DNA of 64,000 nt, from assembly GCF_002234675.1 (NCBI RefSeq), contig NC_019880.2, positions 16,729,756 to 16,793,755 of the forward strand, written 5' to 3'. The position numbers were made by a program, and so were the translations under genes. The stretch is from Oryzias latipes. Taxonomy: Eukaryota; Chordata; Actinopteri; Beloniformes; Adrianichthyidae. Below are positions 10,660 through 25,129 of the stretch, one piece after another. The first letter of the stretch is position 1; each line of letters begins with the position of its first letter. The notes under the pieces are model-generated. The model searched no databases, was not told the origin of the DNA, and saw only the letters and a list, made by a program, of their open reading frames with translations.

Positions 10660-13600
10660 CTATTGTTCTCGCCCCCCCCTGTCGCAGCATCCCCGACCAA
10701 TGGGATGAAACCGAGATCCCAGCGGATTTTATGGTGGGAGGGCTCAGAGCCTGGCTTTGGTGGATTTCGTTGGAGGATGTGCAGATAGCTTAGCAGATGT
10801 ACTGGCGGTTTATTACATTAATGTGTGCGCACGGCCCCTCCCCGGCTGAGGCACACGCCAGGGCCCTCCTCTTTTTACGGTCTGATGGGCCCCTACACAA
10901 ATGCACACGTGCCGCTGCTTTGTGGCGCTCCTCTGGGGGGCCCTGAGTTGCCAAAAGGAAATGTCCGTCACCGCTACAATCATCACAGTTTACAGCTAAG
11001 ACAGGGGGATACAAGCTTGCTGAAATGCAAACTAAAAGCTGCTTCTTTAGCTGTCTGCTGTGATGTTGATCAAACAAGCAATTCCCCTAATAGTTGCCGT
11101 CAATAAACCATAGCTTCCCAACAATACGCCTGTTTACGCACGACTTTTACGCACACAACTCTCGAACCAAACCCTCATTTTTTATTATGTCTTAAATAAA
11201 CAGCACAGAGTGAGCTTTTATTTTAGGCCACGTGTCCGTTTCAGTATAACTCGACCTATAAATCAGACCTCTCGCTGCATACATAAATAATAAGAAGACC
11301 CTCCGGTCTTTGTGCACAATAGCCGCGTCTGCCCGCGCTTGGATATCCCTTTTTTCTGTTTGAAAGGCAAATTGACCTCTTAACTGTGGAACGGGACCCG
11401 CGGCCAATCTGGTCCACAGCAAGGCGCGTGCTGACCAAAATCAGCGCTCCAGAAAAAGAAACTGCCCAGGCTTCTGGTATTCAGGGTTTAAATTATGTGC
11501 TGCCTGAAATTCAGTTTTTTATTATTATTATTATTATTATTTCTGTTAAGAACAAATAATTTTAATCACTCTAAAATGAATTTAAGTCAAAGAGAGTTTG
11601 CCAGTTTGTTCAAAATCTCAACAAACTTCGAATAATAAATACATGTTTTAGTTCAATTTCTGTCAATTTTGCTAAAAATGTCTCAATTGTTCAACAAGTT
11701 CATCTGAACGTTTCTTTACGCTTTATTTATTTATTTTCGTTTAATGCCTCGGTGTGCCACACTTGGCGAGAGTGCATTCTTTTCCCCTTTCAGTCAGCAG
11801 ACCAGGGAGGAATTAATCTCCATCGTCGTTCATTGTTCCCCTCATTTGCATAAAGCTGCACTATGACCAAGTCAAATAATTGCACAATCGAGGCTGAGCC
11901 GCAGGCCTGCGACTTCCCCTCAATGGGCCTCTGTGTCCCGGTGCCTTCACCTGCCGAAAACACACCGTTATCTGTATCTGGGGGTTCTGTTTGATTATAT
12001 GAAGGACAAATAATCGCAAGGAAAATAATATTTGATGATGGAGATCAACTTTTGATACAATGACCTTGTCTTCTGCATCTCCTAATTCCTCTCCACCTGC
12101 TCTGATGTCAGCCACGTGTTGTTTTCCTCCTCTGTTCCGGTAATCTGTTTGCCTCTTCGGCTCCATCATTTGTTCTTTCTGTCTGTACATCTGTTAGTTG
12201 TGGTTTGTTGGGACTGCGAGCTTTGATGGCATTTTAACGAGTTCCTCTTTCCCAGAGATATCTTCTGCGGGGAGCATGGGCCGAGTGCTATAGTCTTGGC
12301 TGCAGGGACGCATGCGCGTGTTTGCTCAGTGGCGTGTGCTGCCCTGTGCGCACGGGAAGCATTGGCGCCTAATTATCATACAGCTGCAGTTGCTGTAATG
12401 CAGGCTGAACCACATCCTCCTGAAGGTTTTTTTTTTACAACCTTTTCCTCTGCTAAACGGACACTTTCTTTGTTTCAAGGGTTTAATAGGTGTTATGGTA
12501 TAGACAAAAACACAAACAAATAGAGATGAACGGGATTTCTGTGCGTAATGGAATCATGATGCCAAAGTTTGCAGAAAAAGCGGATAGTTTGTGTCTAAAC
12601 TATAAATTCCCCTCTGTCCGTCCCTCTCAGAGCCTCACTGCTCCACCTGCAGGAGGAATATTGAATGCAGATGAAACAAGGGAAAGTTTACCCCCCAGTG
12701 ACGGAAGGCTCACTGACTTTCTGTCAAACATTAACCATGTGGACTGAAGGTGCTGGGAGCAGACTGGTCATTTCAGAGTAATTAGATTACATTTACTCGC
12801 ACACGGTAGCCTGCTGCAGTTCCCGGATGAATGATTGCTTCCACGTGCTGTGCCAAAACAAGCCGTTTTGAAGGTGCACTGGGACATGACTGTAATTGGT
12901 GTTCACCACAGGACCACTTTCAATGTACTGTCAATCAATTATTGTAATGGATTAGCTCAGGTCCTATTCTGGCTGCTTGTAATCTGATAGAGGGTTCTTT
13001 CAGCACCACGGAGAGAGCCAGCGAGGGATCCAGATTTAATCAGGCAGGCCGTGGACGCAGCACAGCCTTCAGGCTTTGTCCCCAAAACTGAGAGCAAAAA
13101 GGAAACAATGAGGCAGTAGAACAAAACAGTAATCTGTAATGAAGTGATTAGTTTTAAAATATAGTTTAAATCAGGCTTTTTCCCAAACATGTTTAAGACA
13201 ATCCCTTTTCAGACAAATCTTTGGGTTTTCTGTCTAAGTCTTGTTTAGTCAAACACCTGTTTCCCAGCTGCCAAACCTTTTCAGTTTTGTCTCAACTTAG
13301 TGGTAACACGTCTGTCAAACCCCACAAGGTGTTTCTACAAGAACATCTGAAACTCAGACTGCAGATCATTTGAAAGATTCCAAGGTGCACAACCGCAAAA
13401 GAGAATGAGAGCCAAAGTTTTCCTGGAGGTTTCAAACTGCAGGACTCAGAGGGAAAATTAGGCCATCGCTTGTTTAGCCATGAGAGCCACACGGAGGTCA
13501 CTGTCTAGACTTTAAAGTGTACTTTGGAAGGCTGCCCATGAGACCAGGTTGCTGTGAAAAGCTTTGTAAAGTGGTACGGCTCTGAGCTTAAGACTAATGG

Positions 13601-14797
13601 ACCTCACTGACTCGGCTGGGAATGTCCCTGGTGTTGTCTCTAGGTTTGACAATGTCCCAGTGAGGACGGAGGCGGATGCTTTCCAGCTTTGATGATCATT
13701 CCTGAAAGGCTCTAGTGGTGGCAGCTTGCAAAGGAGTATTTCCGTAAAATATGCAATATCAGCTCTGTAAGTTGAAGTCTTAAGAGTAGAATGGAAGCCA
13801 AATAAAGGAAAAATAAAGCACAAAGTACAGCCTTCCACAGGCTAAAACACAAAGACTTCAAAGGCACAACACAGGATTTTCTATTCATGTAAAGAGCCTC
13901 CTATTAAAAAGACTTCTTCCTGAATATCCGGCATATCAATGCTGGACTCCCGGGGGCATGTTTAGCCCTAATTTACTCATCAGAAACACCAGAGTGTCTT
14001 TCAATAATCTCTGCAGTCCGTTGGTTGTTTGGGGTGGAGTCCTCTGTCGGAAAGCATGCCCTGGAATGTTAAACACTAATTCACCTCTGAGCTGGGGAGG
14101 TGGATAAAGTGATTGTTCTATCTGGGAGCTGATTAAAACAGGCTCTGGCCCGATTCCCCCCTCTGCGCTCACCTCTGACGTCCATCACATTCATTTCGGT
14201 ATTCATGAGTGGAGGAGAAAGCAGGCAGAGCGGCTGGCGTATTACAGATAATAAGGCCAGCGGGCACCACATTCACTGCCACAGGTCCCCCCCCCCCAAC
14301 CCCCCCAGCCCCAGCTCATTCAATTACTTCACAAGAGTTCTCTAAGGCACAGCTGCACTATGGGGGTAAAGAGGAGCAAATTGAGGTACATTCATGTAGA
14401 CGCACAAACACACACCCTCACACACCTTGCTGCTACAAAGAAGTGGAGGAGGCATGGGCAGCCAGCAGATGAAGGTTCTCACTGACAGCCGTTTGCTTAG
14501 CAGCAAACACTTTCTCACACAAGTAAAATAAACTAAAGCTGCAGAAACTCTCTGTTAAGTTAAATAAGTTAAATCAAAAAGCTCAAACTTAATTTTGCTT
14601 TTTCTAAATGTGTTTTTATAATAACCTTTTTTTTAATCCACCTGCTGCTATTGCAGTTGGGATGGTAGGCGGCTCTCCATGGTGCTGAACATGGTGCTTA
14701 AGGTTTCAGCTTTCTCTGTGAAGCCATGCAGGTGACAGAATATGTGCTGACCTGATTGTGGTTTTAAAGAACTGAAGGGATTTCAGGTAAACGCTAA
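10660..14797. other. Upstream flank of insm1, no gene seen, possible enhancer blocks
   Basis: No coding region was recognised. The block 12765-12960 has balanced composition and several TAAT/ATTA homeobox-type cores in unique sequence, which is what conserved vertebrate enhancers look like. 11515-11540 is an ATT microsatellite. Conservation cannot be tested from one sequence. Confidence 0.4.
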
Positions 14798-15115
14798 ACT
14801 AGGGGTCTGCAACCTGAGGCTCTGGAGCCATATGAGGCTCCATTATGGCTCTTTAGCTTTGAAGTAACATCCTTTAAATAAACAAAATTGTAGTTTTAAT
14901 CAACTTAGTTTTTTTCATTAGTGTTTATATTTTTAATATGTCAAATCAATGAGAAAAATGATGGTAAAAGATTTAAATTACTTTCAGAGTGGTTTATTTT
15001 TGTTTTGCTTTTAATACATAATTTTTGTATTATTTTCATAATTAAATAAAAGGTTCTACGCCAGTCTGTACATGTTTATAATAAAAAGAGAAAAAGGATG
15101 AAGGCACATCACAGT
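14798..15115 (+). mobile_element. hAT-family element end (non-autonomous)
   Basis: The start GGGGTCTGCAACCTGAGGCT followed by CTGGAGCC and GGCTCTTTAGC is the typical end of a widespread vertebrate hAT family. The rest is A/T-rich and the far end was not recognised, so the right boundary is approximate. No transposase remnant is visible. Confidence 0.6.
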
Positions 15116-18100
15116 CATAATGGTAGAAAATGCCACGGTTGACTGGATTTTCTTCCATTTTTACTTCAGCGGGAGGATCATATTTGACACAGAATGTACA
15201 GTACTTTAAAGGGACTTGCAAGTGCTGCTGTCAAAAGTAAAGGAACTTTTATTCCATCATCCACCCCAGAAGAACATCAAGACTCACTCGAACACAGGTG
15301 TTAGCTCACCTCTGCACAAATAGTTTGCGTGACTGAACGTAGTGTTTTAGTCTGAATGCATAAGTATGCATGTGTGAACAGTGGTTGTTTTGTTTACATG
15401 TTGAAATGTTTGTATGTAAAGATTTTTGGAGCCAGCACGAATGCTTGTAACATTTGCATGTGTTTGTAGTCAGGCCCCGCCCCTTTTAGATTTTTTACAC
15501 ATCTACACCTGACACTAAAAATTATAAACTTCCAGCAACTTGTTGCTTTATGGTGCATTATGATTTTTACCCCCCCCCCCCGTTAATCACCCTCCTACCC
15601 CCCTCTCTAACATCCCTCTCTCTTCTTCCCTCCTCTTTTTTTCCATCCGGTCCAACACAAAAACTGTTACAAATATTATTAATATAAATAAAAAGGTCTA
15701 AAATATAGATATAAATACCTTGTGTGTGAGAATGTTCATAGCCCCTGTTGTACCAGTAAAGTATTTCCAACACAAGAGGCCTTCAGCTCTTTTTTGCTCA
15801 GCTGTTTGACAAGACAAGTTAAAAAAAAAAGAAGAAGAAAACATTTTAATTTTCATGTTAAATCCTTTTGGGGGTTTTTTCACAGTGATTCAAAGCTTCT
15901 GACTGGAATTTTTCAAATGTACAAATCAACCGTATTCCTGGCACACAAACATGAAGAGAGCAGTCTTTTCTTGACATTTGATTTGGGAATGCATCATTTC
16001 CCAAACAAAGAATTCCCAGAATCGACACACTCTTCATTAGAAGGCATAATTTGCATTCTCTTATAATTGTGCTGCTTCCTTGATTATTAAATGATCAGCC
16101 TAATTAGGGAGCATAATAGGGTTAATCAGACTCTGCTCGTCACACTTATTATTATTCCTAAAAAAAAAAAAAAAGAAGAAGAAGGAAAAAGATACGGTAC
16201 TTGATTAATTATATCAGCCTTTTCATCAGCTGGGGTACCACTCCCCCCTCTGAAATTAATATCATGTTGTAAATGGAAGGAAGAAGCTGGCCGGACACAG
16301 ACAGATGAAAGATTTCACTCAAATTAATTAAGCACTAATTATGCGGAGGGAGTTGGGAGCAGTTTGCATAATGAGCCCTATCAAAAGAGATCAGTCATGA
16401 AGAGGAGCTGCGGAGTTTCTATACGGCCTTCAGATGATGCACAGACACCGCCGCAGTGCATGAAGAGGGCTGCCAACCAAGTGGGAAGAGGGTTAAAGCA
16501 CTTTAGGGCTCGAGTCGTGGGGTTGAGGAGTGTTTTGTTTGGTTTGTCAACATCACAAGCTCCCTCACTTGGACCGCAAACGTGGATTATTCCATTCTCA
16601 CTTAAAGACATCCCATCTGCCCAGGGGCTGTGGGTGTGTTTTTTTTTTTTTTCATCTCAGCTTAAGAATCAGATAATGAATTCCCCAATTCAGCAAGAGC
16701 CGATAAGTACAGAATGTACCTTTAAAGTTAAGCTAATGACAAACAACCTGCCTCCTCGCTCCAGAGAGCTTTAAAGACCCTAATCACCTCCCAGTGCAAT
16801 TCTAGTGGAGTTCAGTTATTGTTGATCAGGGACTACACTGCTGCGATCTTTTCAGACAATGGGGAAAGGGATTAACCGGACTGAAACTCTCCGTCTTAAT
16901 CACCTGTTTAATCACTGCCTCTGTGCTGTGCAGTTACTGCAATAGTCATGGCAATCATGGCCCTGGCTGATCGGGGATCACTGCCCTTGAAGGTCCCCAA
17001 GTGAAATTACAAAGACTATGATTAGTTAATCAAATGAAGAACCCACTGTCCTTTCTCTATTTGTGTGCACACCTTATCTAAATGGAAATTGTATAGTCGA
17101 GACACTTCCAGAAGGACACATCTACATGTGAATTGAGCCCTCGGCAGTGAATACTGAATGAGATCTTTCATTCCCAATCATGGTGTTATGGCACTGTGGA
17201 GACTTCTGCACGTCTGAATGATATTTGTTTTCAGCGCTCGCATGAGTGATGCAATCACTCAGCCGCTTGCAGAGTAAATCAGGCAGCACTGGGCAGCAAA
17301 TCTCCAAACGCACATAATAATGTGTGGCACAATGTCAAGATGCTGTTGAGGGAGAGGACACAGACAGAGTGGACCAGCATCTCTCCCAAAGTGCACCAAT
17401 GAACAGAGGAAATCTGCTAAAAAAAAAAGGCCTTCACATGATCACTGTTGTAGCTTCTCCCTTTAAGTCCTGATGGAAACATTTGTGGGAGAGTTTTTAA
17501 AGATTTACTGTGAAGTTACACACTTGTGTTTCCTGGATTTTATAGAAACTGTACAGTCATGGTTTTACATTTTAATCAACAACTGTTAATACAGTATTTG
17601 ATGACTTATAAGTGTGTGGTGCCAAATACCAATCCATGAAAACAGCAAATATAAACTTAAATAGCTATTCTAAATATTGTTAGAATTTTCATGCTAAAAA
17701 ATGGACCCATAAAGAGTGTAGAATGTAAAGAAAATGGGATTCTACTCTGTTTGCACCCTACAGGTGGCAAATTCCACCTTTTCTTAATGCATTTACTGAA
17801 AAAAACTTACAAAACTTTATCATGAAAACAGTAGATCAGAAGGGTTTTTTCATCAGTGGTGTGTTTCTTTTACCTAAAGATAAAATCTAAACTTTTTTTA
17901 TTTTGCCATTTAAAATGATAAATGAAAACTTATTTTAACACAGAAACCTTTTTTTTAATCAGCAAAAACTAAATGTCTTTAACATCTTTGCCAGCTTCAA
18001 GCATAAAATTGTGACATTTTGAACTTTTTAGGCTGTTTTGCTCTTTATGGTTAAAAACAATTATATTTTTTATTTATTCAGCTTAACTTTGAAGTGCTGT

Positions 18101-18666
18101 GGAAAAAAAAATCATAAATTTAATACAACACACATGCTTCACCTTGGTTCACCTTCAGCAAATTAAAATTGACCCAACTTGGTCTAGAAGCGAGCTTGTG
18201 TTTGGACATCTTTTTGTTTGCATCACATGTACATAAAAGGCAAAGACAGTAGAGACGAAACAGGAAGAGAAAACCAATAAAGTTTGCCAAAAAAATTACT
18301 TTCTGATCAATTTATACCTTTTTACTAACATAATTTTGGTCATATCTGTGTATTTGAACTGACACTGCTGTTACTTTCAGTATTTCTTTTATACGTATCT
18401 TTTACATCCCTAGTTTGACTTTAGCCAAAAAAGACAAAAACATGTAGTTTAATCTGCTCCAAACTCACATTTAACCTTTTGTTTCAGAAGTGTATTTAAC
18501 TTAGGACAGAGTTTGTGATCCATTTTTAACAAATGGCAGAATCCAACAATGAAAAGTCCTCACTCACCATTAAAATCAGTGGTGGAATGTAAATAGAGAC
18601 ACATTGACAGTTTCTAAAGCTTATGCTAACCAAAATTCTGTTTAGGTAAACACTTAAAATCCTACT
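15116..18666. other. Gene-free interval with candidate conserved noncoding blocks
   Basis: No exon was recognised. Two stretches stand out: 15985-16380, with repeated TTAATTA/TAATTA cores and no repeat signature, and 16780-17340, which has unique, balanced sequence with several TTAATC and GATTA cores. Both look like homeobox-bound enhancers; given the distance they may serve insm1. 17440-18660 is A/T-rich with nothing recognisable. Confidence 0.35.
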
Positions 18667-18878
18667 TTAACCCTTGTGCTATCTTAGATGACCCCACCCT
18701 TACATTGACGTGTTCTTCCTACCATGACAAAGGTGGAAAAGGTGGAAAGATTTCATTTAATCCATGGACACCAATGAGGTTCACAAATCATTGAAAAAAA
18801 AAGGTTCAGCGCACTGTCTAGTGGGTCTAGATGACCCAACTCCCAATGGTAAAGTGCCTAGGATAGCACAAGGGTTAA
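18667..18878. mobile_element. piggyBac-like MITE, copy 1 (212 bp with TTAA ends)
   Basis: The element is bounded by TTAA on both sides and its inverted ends read CCCTTGTGCTATC. Inner inverted blocks GATGACCC/GGGTC flank a core without coding capacity. TTAA target duplication and CCC-starting ends are the hallmarks of the piggyBac superfamily. It is nearly identical in layout to the copy at 52396-52608. Confidence 0.85.
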
Positions 18879-21800
18879 AACAGGTCAAATAATAAAAAAG
18901 TGTGCATTTGTTTGGATGTTTCCAGTTAAACTTTTTCTAAACATTGTTATTTTGTGCTTTTTTTCTAGTCAATTTCCTCAATAAACAGCACAGTGGCCGA
19001 GTTCACCTCAACCACCTGCCACCTGAACATTTCCTCTGCTACCAACGAGCCCCCCTTCAGAGCGATTAGACATAATCATTTTTTTAGCAGTAAGCGGAGC
19101 TTTCTGTGGCGTCTGTCAGACATGCTGTTGGACATTGTGACCGTTGTTCCTAAAGAGAAAGGAATGTCCATCCACGGATTTGTGATAACTTCCTTTCAGG
19201 GGCAGCAGACTTGACCTGCACATTCTTCCAAAAATCACAGCGATTATTTGTCAGTGACGGCAGCTCTTTGGAGGGCCGGGGGGGGGGAGGCGGGTCCCTG
19301 GAAGGTAGAGGGTCGTGAGCGTCCCAATCCATCTCTGTCTGCCAAGCCATTGATTGTGATTTAGGGCACGGTGCAGAAGATGGTGGGGTTCCTTTCTGAT
19401 GAGCGATAGGAGGGGAACCCCTTTGACTCCCAGCACATGGCAAGCAGAGGCAGGGCTATGATGATGGGTCACAGGCAGCTGGTGGGGGGGCACCGCGTTT
19501 GTATGGAAGCAATGTGGGGGTTGTATTGATCACAAGATAGAAAGTGTCAGAAATCGGGAACAAAGCCTGCAAACAACCACGTGAGTCTATCACTTAACCC
19601 ATCTATCACCCTCCCAGCTTTGTGCCAACGCTTTCTGTCTGGTTGTTTCATCAGTGTGGGACTCGTCATCAACAGAGCGATTCAATCAGAAGGGTTCTCT
19701 ACATTTTTTGAGAATAAAACAAATTCACCAAGAAAACAGCAACAATTCTGAATAAAATCCCTTTAATAGACAAAACTTCGATTCAGGTAAAATAACCTGT
19801 TTTTGGAAAATGCTTCCAGAGTGTAAGTAATGTTCACTTGAAATATGTTTGTCAACAAGACATCAGAGTGGTTTTTATTTATCACAAATATTTATCTTTT
19901 TTGCCAATCTTTTGGTCAAAATTGCTTGATTTGGGTTATTTATTAAAAAGTGATTTAAACTCATTTATTGTTATTTTGTATTACATTTTTAACATCTCTG
20001 TCTTATATTTAATACAATTTATTAATTTGCATTCAATTTTGAACTTGTATCGGGGGAAAAAAACAATTCTGAGGAATTAAAGAGAATTTGGCTTAGATTC
20101 ACAATAAAAACTTTCCAACTGGGCCTTTTTTTAATAATAATTTCAAATTTAAATTATTTAGAATCAGAGTTCTACAGTTTTTTACCCACTTCTTGATGAA
20201 CCTTCTAGATTTTTTTCCAGCTCTGGGTCAGATTTTCCTTGGAAGGATGTTAAGCTCGGCCGCAGCTTCGCTCCATCAACCCGATCTGGCAGCTTAACTC
20301 CATAATGAACCTGAGACCGGCCGAGTTGGGAAATGCACTGTGCTTCACAGCATTTTTATATAATGAGGGGGGGTTATCTGCTGTTTACTCTATAGCATCC
20401 ATCTAACCATCCATTAGCAATGCTCGCTTATCCTTTTAGAGGGTCATGGGGCAGAGGATCCACACGCAGAAGCTTCTAAACTTGCTGCTATGTGCCACAC
20501 TTCAGATCAAAACAACCTGAAGCGAACACCTTGTTCCCCAAAGTATTTGGAAATGATGCGTTTATTGTTCCGAATGAGCTCATAATTCCACATTTCCCAG
20601 CGGTAAACAAACAGCGCTTGTTCTGTCAATCACAGGAAGTGGTGTCGGCCAGGTGGACATGTGGCCGGTAACCTGATCTGCTGTTGACAGAGCAGGGACA
20701 GGTGCTTCAGCCAAACTAATCCATACATGCATGCTAGACACAGGTCATCCATTAAGACAGATTGATTTGAAGCTTTAAAAGACCTTTCCTCAACAATCCC
20801 CGGCTGGCCTTACCTTTACTGTTGCCATGATACCAAATTGCAGTAATTCAGGATGGCCTGAATTTGAAAGGGAAAGGAATGTTGGCTGTTTGTGCAGCTA
20901 ATGCTGGAAACATTTTGCCAGTTCACGGAAAGGTTGAAAGTTTGAGAAATGAACATCTATTGACAGCGTGGTCTTTTTCTCGATCAGAGAGGACGATTAT
21001 TTACCAGAGGCTTCTGAATCTGCATTGTTTACGTTCTCATGGGAATGTGGAGAGAGGCGTCCGTTTTCCATAAAGCCCCTGTTAAAGAAAATAAAGTGTG
21101 ATTCACTGTGATTCATTGTTATTATCAAACCCACTTCCGCGAGGCCCCAAATGCCAAGTAAAGGTTTACAGGCAGAGCCCAGACATCTGCTGCGTTCTGA
21201 TTGGCCGAGGAGCCAGCAGTGGTCTCACCTGTTATCCACAGCTCAGTGCCTGGTAAACACCCTCAGCCGGACCTGCGGGGAGAAAGAGCCCATCTGGTCA
21301 GCAGCATTAACAGCCAGCTCTTTAACAATGGCTTCCTGCGATGGATGAAGGGCACAACAGGCCAGATCAGCCAATAAAAACAGGCTATGCATGATATTTA
21401 GCCTCAGACGCGGGGCTTAGTGGTTATACAGGTTGCCTACTGTCCGCTGAAGCAATAAAAACAAGAAGGCAATCTCCCAGAGAGGGAGGGATGCTGTGCA
21501 TAAAGCTGTCTGCCTCTGCTATCCGGCTCATCATTTCTACATAAAAAAGGAGGAGTTCAAATGCAAAATGGAATTCATTTCCACCGAGCTTTCACATAAA
21601 CAACAAGATTAACTGGTTAAAATCTTTACACAATTATTGCCCATTTTTCTAGCTTTCCCAGTTAGAGTGTCATTATTTGCCAGGAACAAGGATGGTGACA
21701 GCTAATTTTCTGGAAAGGGCGCAGAGGTTTTGTTTTTAATCGACTAAACAGTGTCACCCTGTGGCCATTTTTAATATTGCATCTGTGGGAGAAATTGTTG

Positions 21801-24800
21801 ACATTGACAGATATTTGTATTTCATAAGGACTACAAATTTTGAGTCACACTTTGTCTTGAAGATGAGTTTTTATTGTAACCCGTGCTAACCCTCATGAGA
21901 GTCTTATTGGTTAGAAAATGTTTTATTAGAATTTTAAGGTGTTTTTTTTTAGGATAGAGATGAAAGAATCTGTAAATGAGATCCAGGGAAAACAAAGGGA
22001 TTGTGAAGACAGAGAGGCTTGGGGTGGAGTTTGAACAGAAAGCAATGGGCTCTCTACAGCTGCCAGCACTAATGAGGATAATTACCCCAGTAATAACATT
22101 AGCCTATCTGAGGGAATGGAAGGGAAGGACAAGTGGTTGTCTTCAGTGAGTGTGTGTGCATGAGCGTGCACGTGCACGCCCTTCTATCTCACTTGTGGTT
22201 TCTTCCTCATTCCCTGAATCTCAATATCTCTTTGTTAGCCCGCAATAATTGTGTTTGGGCCTCATATCCGCCGTATCAGATTCGAGTTTGTACAAGGTAA
22301 TTAGCAGAGGAAGGGAAGCCTCCACACCAGGAGGACAAATGCCCCCATGACATCATCCTGTCTCCACTCAGAAGGGGAAGCATTCTTTTTTTTTCTCCCC
22401 CTCTTCCTTACACCCATCTTCATCTATCTCGTCAGTCATCTGTCAAGGCGGAGAAGAATGGGGGCGTAAATTCGAGCAAAAGTTGATGACACTGGGAAGG
22501 AGCGGAGCTGGGATTAGGAAGATAAAGAAATGATGAGAGGAAGGAGAGTTAAAGGAGAAAATTGTGATCCGAGATGAGATGGAGGGCTGTGTTTTTGCAG
22601 CAGCAGGCCTGTAATCTCCAATCAGCTTTCACTAAAAGACATTGGGGGAAAGTTCCTCTGTGCTAATGCAGCTGCCATTCAGAAGGGGCCACTGCGTCCA
22701 GCTGGGAGTCTGAGGGATGAGGGGGGATTATCTGGCACTCAGGTGGAGAGAGATGAAGAGAATCAGACGGAGACCCTGCGGACGGTCACACCCTCTCTCA
22801 GTCTATTCATCAATTCTTCCCTCTCTTTTCCTTTCAGAGAACAAATGTAATGTACTCCGTCTTTTCTGGGTGGAGTGGTGGCAGCAGCAGGAAATGATGG
22901 AGGCTTTATCTCAGGGTGACTTCTGTCTATGGACAGAAAAGTCATTTTTATCAATCATGCCGGGTGATCAATTTCCCTGATAAATGTTCAACCATTCTGG
23001 CCTTGGGTGAATTTTAAAAGCGTAATTAGTTACTTATTTTAATGTATTCATAAGTTTTTTAATGTGTAAACACTTTTCTTAAATTGCTTTTATTGTTAGT
23101 CAACGGAAAAAAAACATGCAATTTTGGTGATAAAATAGATAACTGTTTTTGAGAAAACAATAAAGATGTTAAAGCTCATCCCGGAATTAAATCTGACCAA
23201 TAAAATTATTATTTTTTAATTAGCTTTAACCCATTTATTACAATCTTCCACTGTTAGTGACTGTTCAATTGATTTATAAGAATTTTAAAAATGCACAAAC
23301 ATTTTTTACTGCCATTTTTTCACCAATTAACCAACATCCTTTTTCTGTGTAATTTTTTCCACTCATCAGCTGATCAGTGCAGTAAATTTAAGCATCAAGC
23401 CCTGAAGCCACCCATATCATCATTCCTCTTCCTCCATACATCAACTCAATGATATTGAAGATTCTCAGTCCTCTCTGTGCTTTTTATTCTTAAATCTAAA
23501 TACAATTTTATCATAGTTTTATCTTCCAGATTAAATGCTGTTTTATAATTAATTCCAACATTTATTTCCCCCTTTATTTTTATTTCTTTAAATTCAGATA
23601 GAATTAAAAAGTTTGTGTTCACCTCTCCTGGATAATGTCTCATCTGTCTGACCTTTTTTGGAACATCTAACCCTATTTATTTATTTATTTAGAACACACG
23701 CAATAACATTATGTCACAAAAAGAAGGCAATAACAGAGAAAATATCTAGAGTATTTACATTACATACACAGTTAAACGTGCAGGGAGGTGAAAGACACCA
23801 GAAAGGTTATAATTGAGATCACCACCAAATAAAATTAATTAATTTAGAAAAAGAAAAGAAAAAAAACTTCAGATTTAATGCACGTTTTTTTAACATCTTA
23901 TACTTTACTAGTTGATTTAGAAGAATTGTGTAAAATTTCTGCATTCAAGGAAATAGATTTCAAGTTTTTGCATGTTTAACATTTTAAAACTCAAGCTATT
24001 GTATGGAATAAGACAAAGACAAGAGTTCAGAATACAACCAAATGTCTCATGTTAAAGCCTAACTGTCTCATGTTAAAAACATTAAAAGAAACGCTCATAT
24101 TACTTTCAGTCCTTAATTAGCTTTATTAGAAAAAAAAAGGTCAAGTTGTGCAAATTTTTTATAAATATCTCCTGACCCCTAAATCACAGCTTCACCAGCC
24201 ATGATCCACAAGTAGATGAGTAGCTCTCAAAGCCCAAGAAAAAAATATCTGAAGGTTTAAAAAAAAAAATCCACTCAAGAATTATCTGATGTAATTAGGT
24301 AACGATAGGAACAAGTGCTGGAAGTTGAGAGTTTAGTTAAGATATTTATGCATAAAAATTAACATAAATTTAAAATATAAAAAGCAAAAATGTGAAAATG
24401 CAAACCCTTTTTGTGAATAATACAAAAACTCTATATTCATAAATATTATTTTAGTTGTTTTTTGCATATTTGTTGGTAACTCCTGTTGGCTTATCTATTA
24501 CAGAAAAAAAGTAATTAGCTTGAAATATGTTATATAATTTAATTTCAAACTTAAAGATACTAATGTATCAAAGCTCCTTTGGAGTGAACATATTTTGCCT
24601 TATTTATCTAATGTAAAACATTATTGTTACTTTTATTACGTTGATTACTGTGGGCATCAAGAGTTTTACAGATATTACTTACAGGAAAATTCTATGTTTC
24701 ATTTGTTCTGATTTCAATAAAAACAGATTTAACATTAAATCCTCTGTTTTTATTGGAAAATCCTCTCATTTTTTCACCATGAGGGTTTTGTTGAGCAAAA

Positions 24801-25129
24801 ATGCATCATTGGGAGGAACACGGTGATCAAGTGATCTTTTTCTTTTCGTATAGTGAGATGTTTTTGGGTTGTCTGGGCCCGTGGAGGGTCACAGACAGGA
24901 GCGGCTGCATTTTAAGGTGAGCACTCTGGCTAATTCCTAAAATCTAACAGCAGACTGCACTCAAGGAGCGTGCACTTATGGAGAACACTAACGGCGCGTT
25001 GCACAATTTGACACATGGGTTTGGGGGGTTGAAGAAAGAAAAATGATGTACGACATTCCTGTGTCTCACCTACTTCACTCTCACTTTACTCTTATGTGTT
25101 GTACAAGTGTTCACTACGACCTGTCGCTC
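18879..25129. other. Gene-free interval between insm1 and gale
   Basis: No convincing exon. 19250-19500 is G/C-rich, low-complexity unique DNA. 20400-20470 resembles the tail of a fish SINE/LINE 3' end (CCATC repeats followed by AGGGTCATGGGGC). 20540-21560 and 21960-22980 are balanced, repeat-poor blocks that could be regulatory. 22980-24830 is strongly A/T-rich and featureless. Confidence 0.4.
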
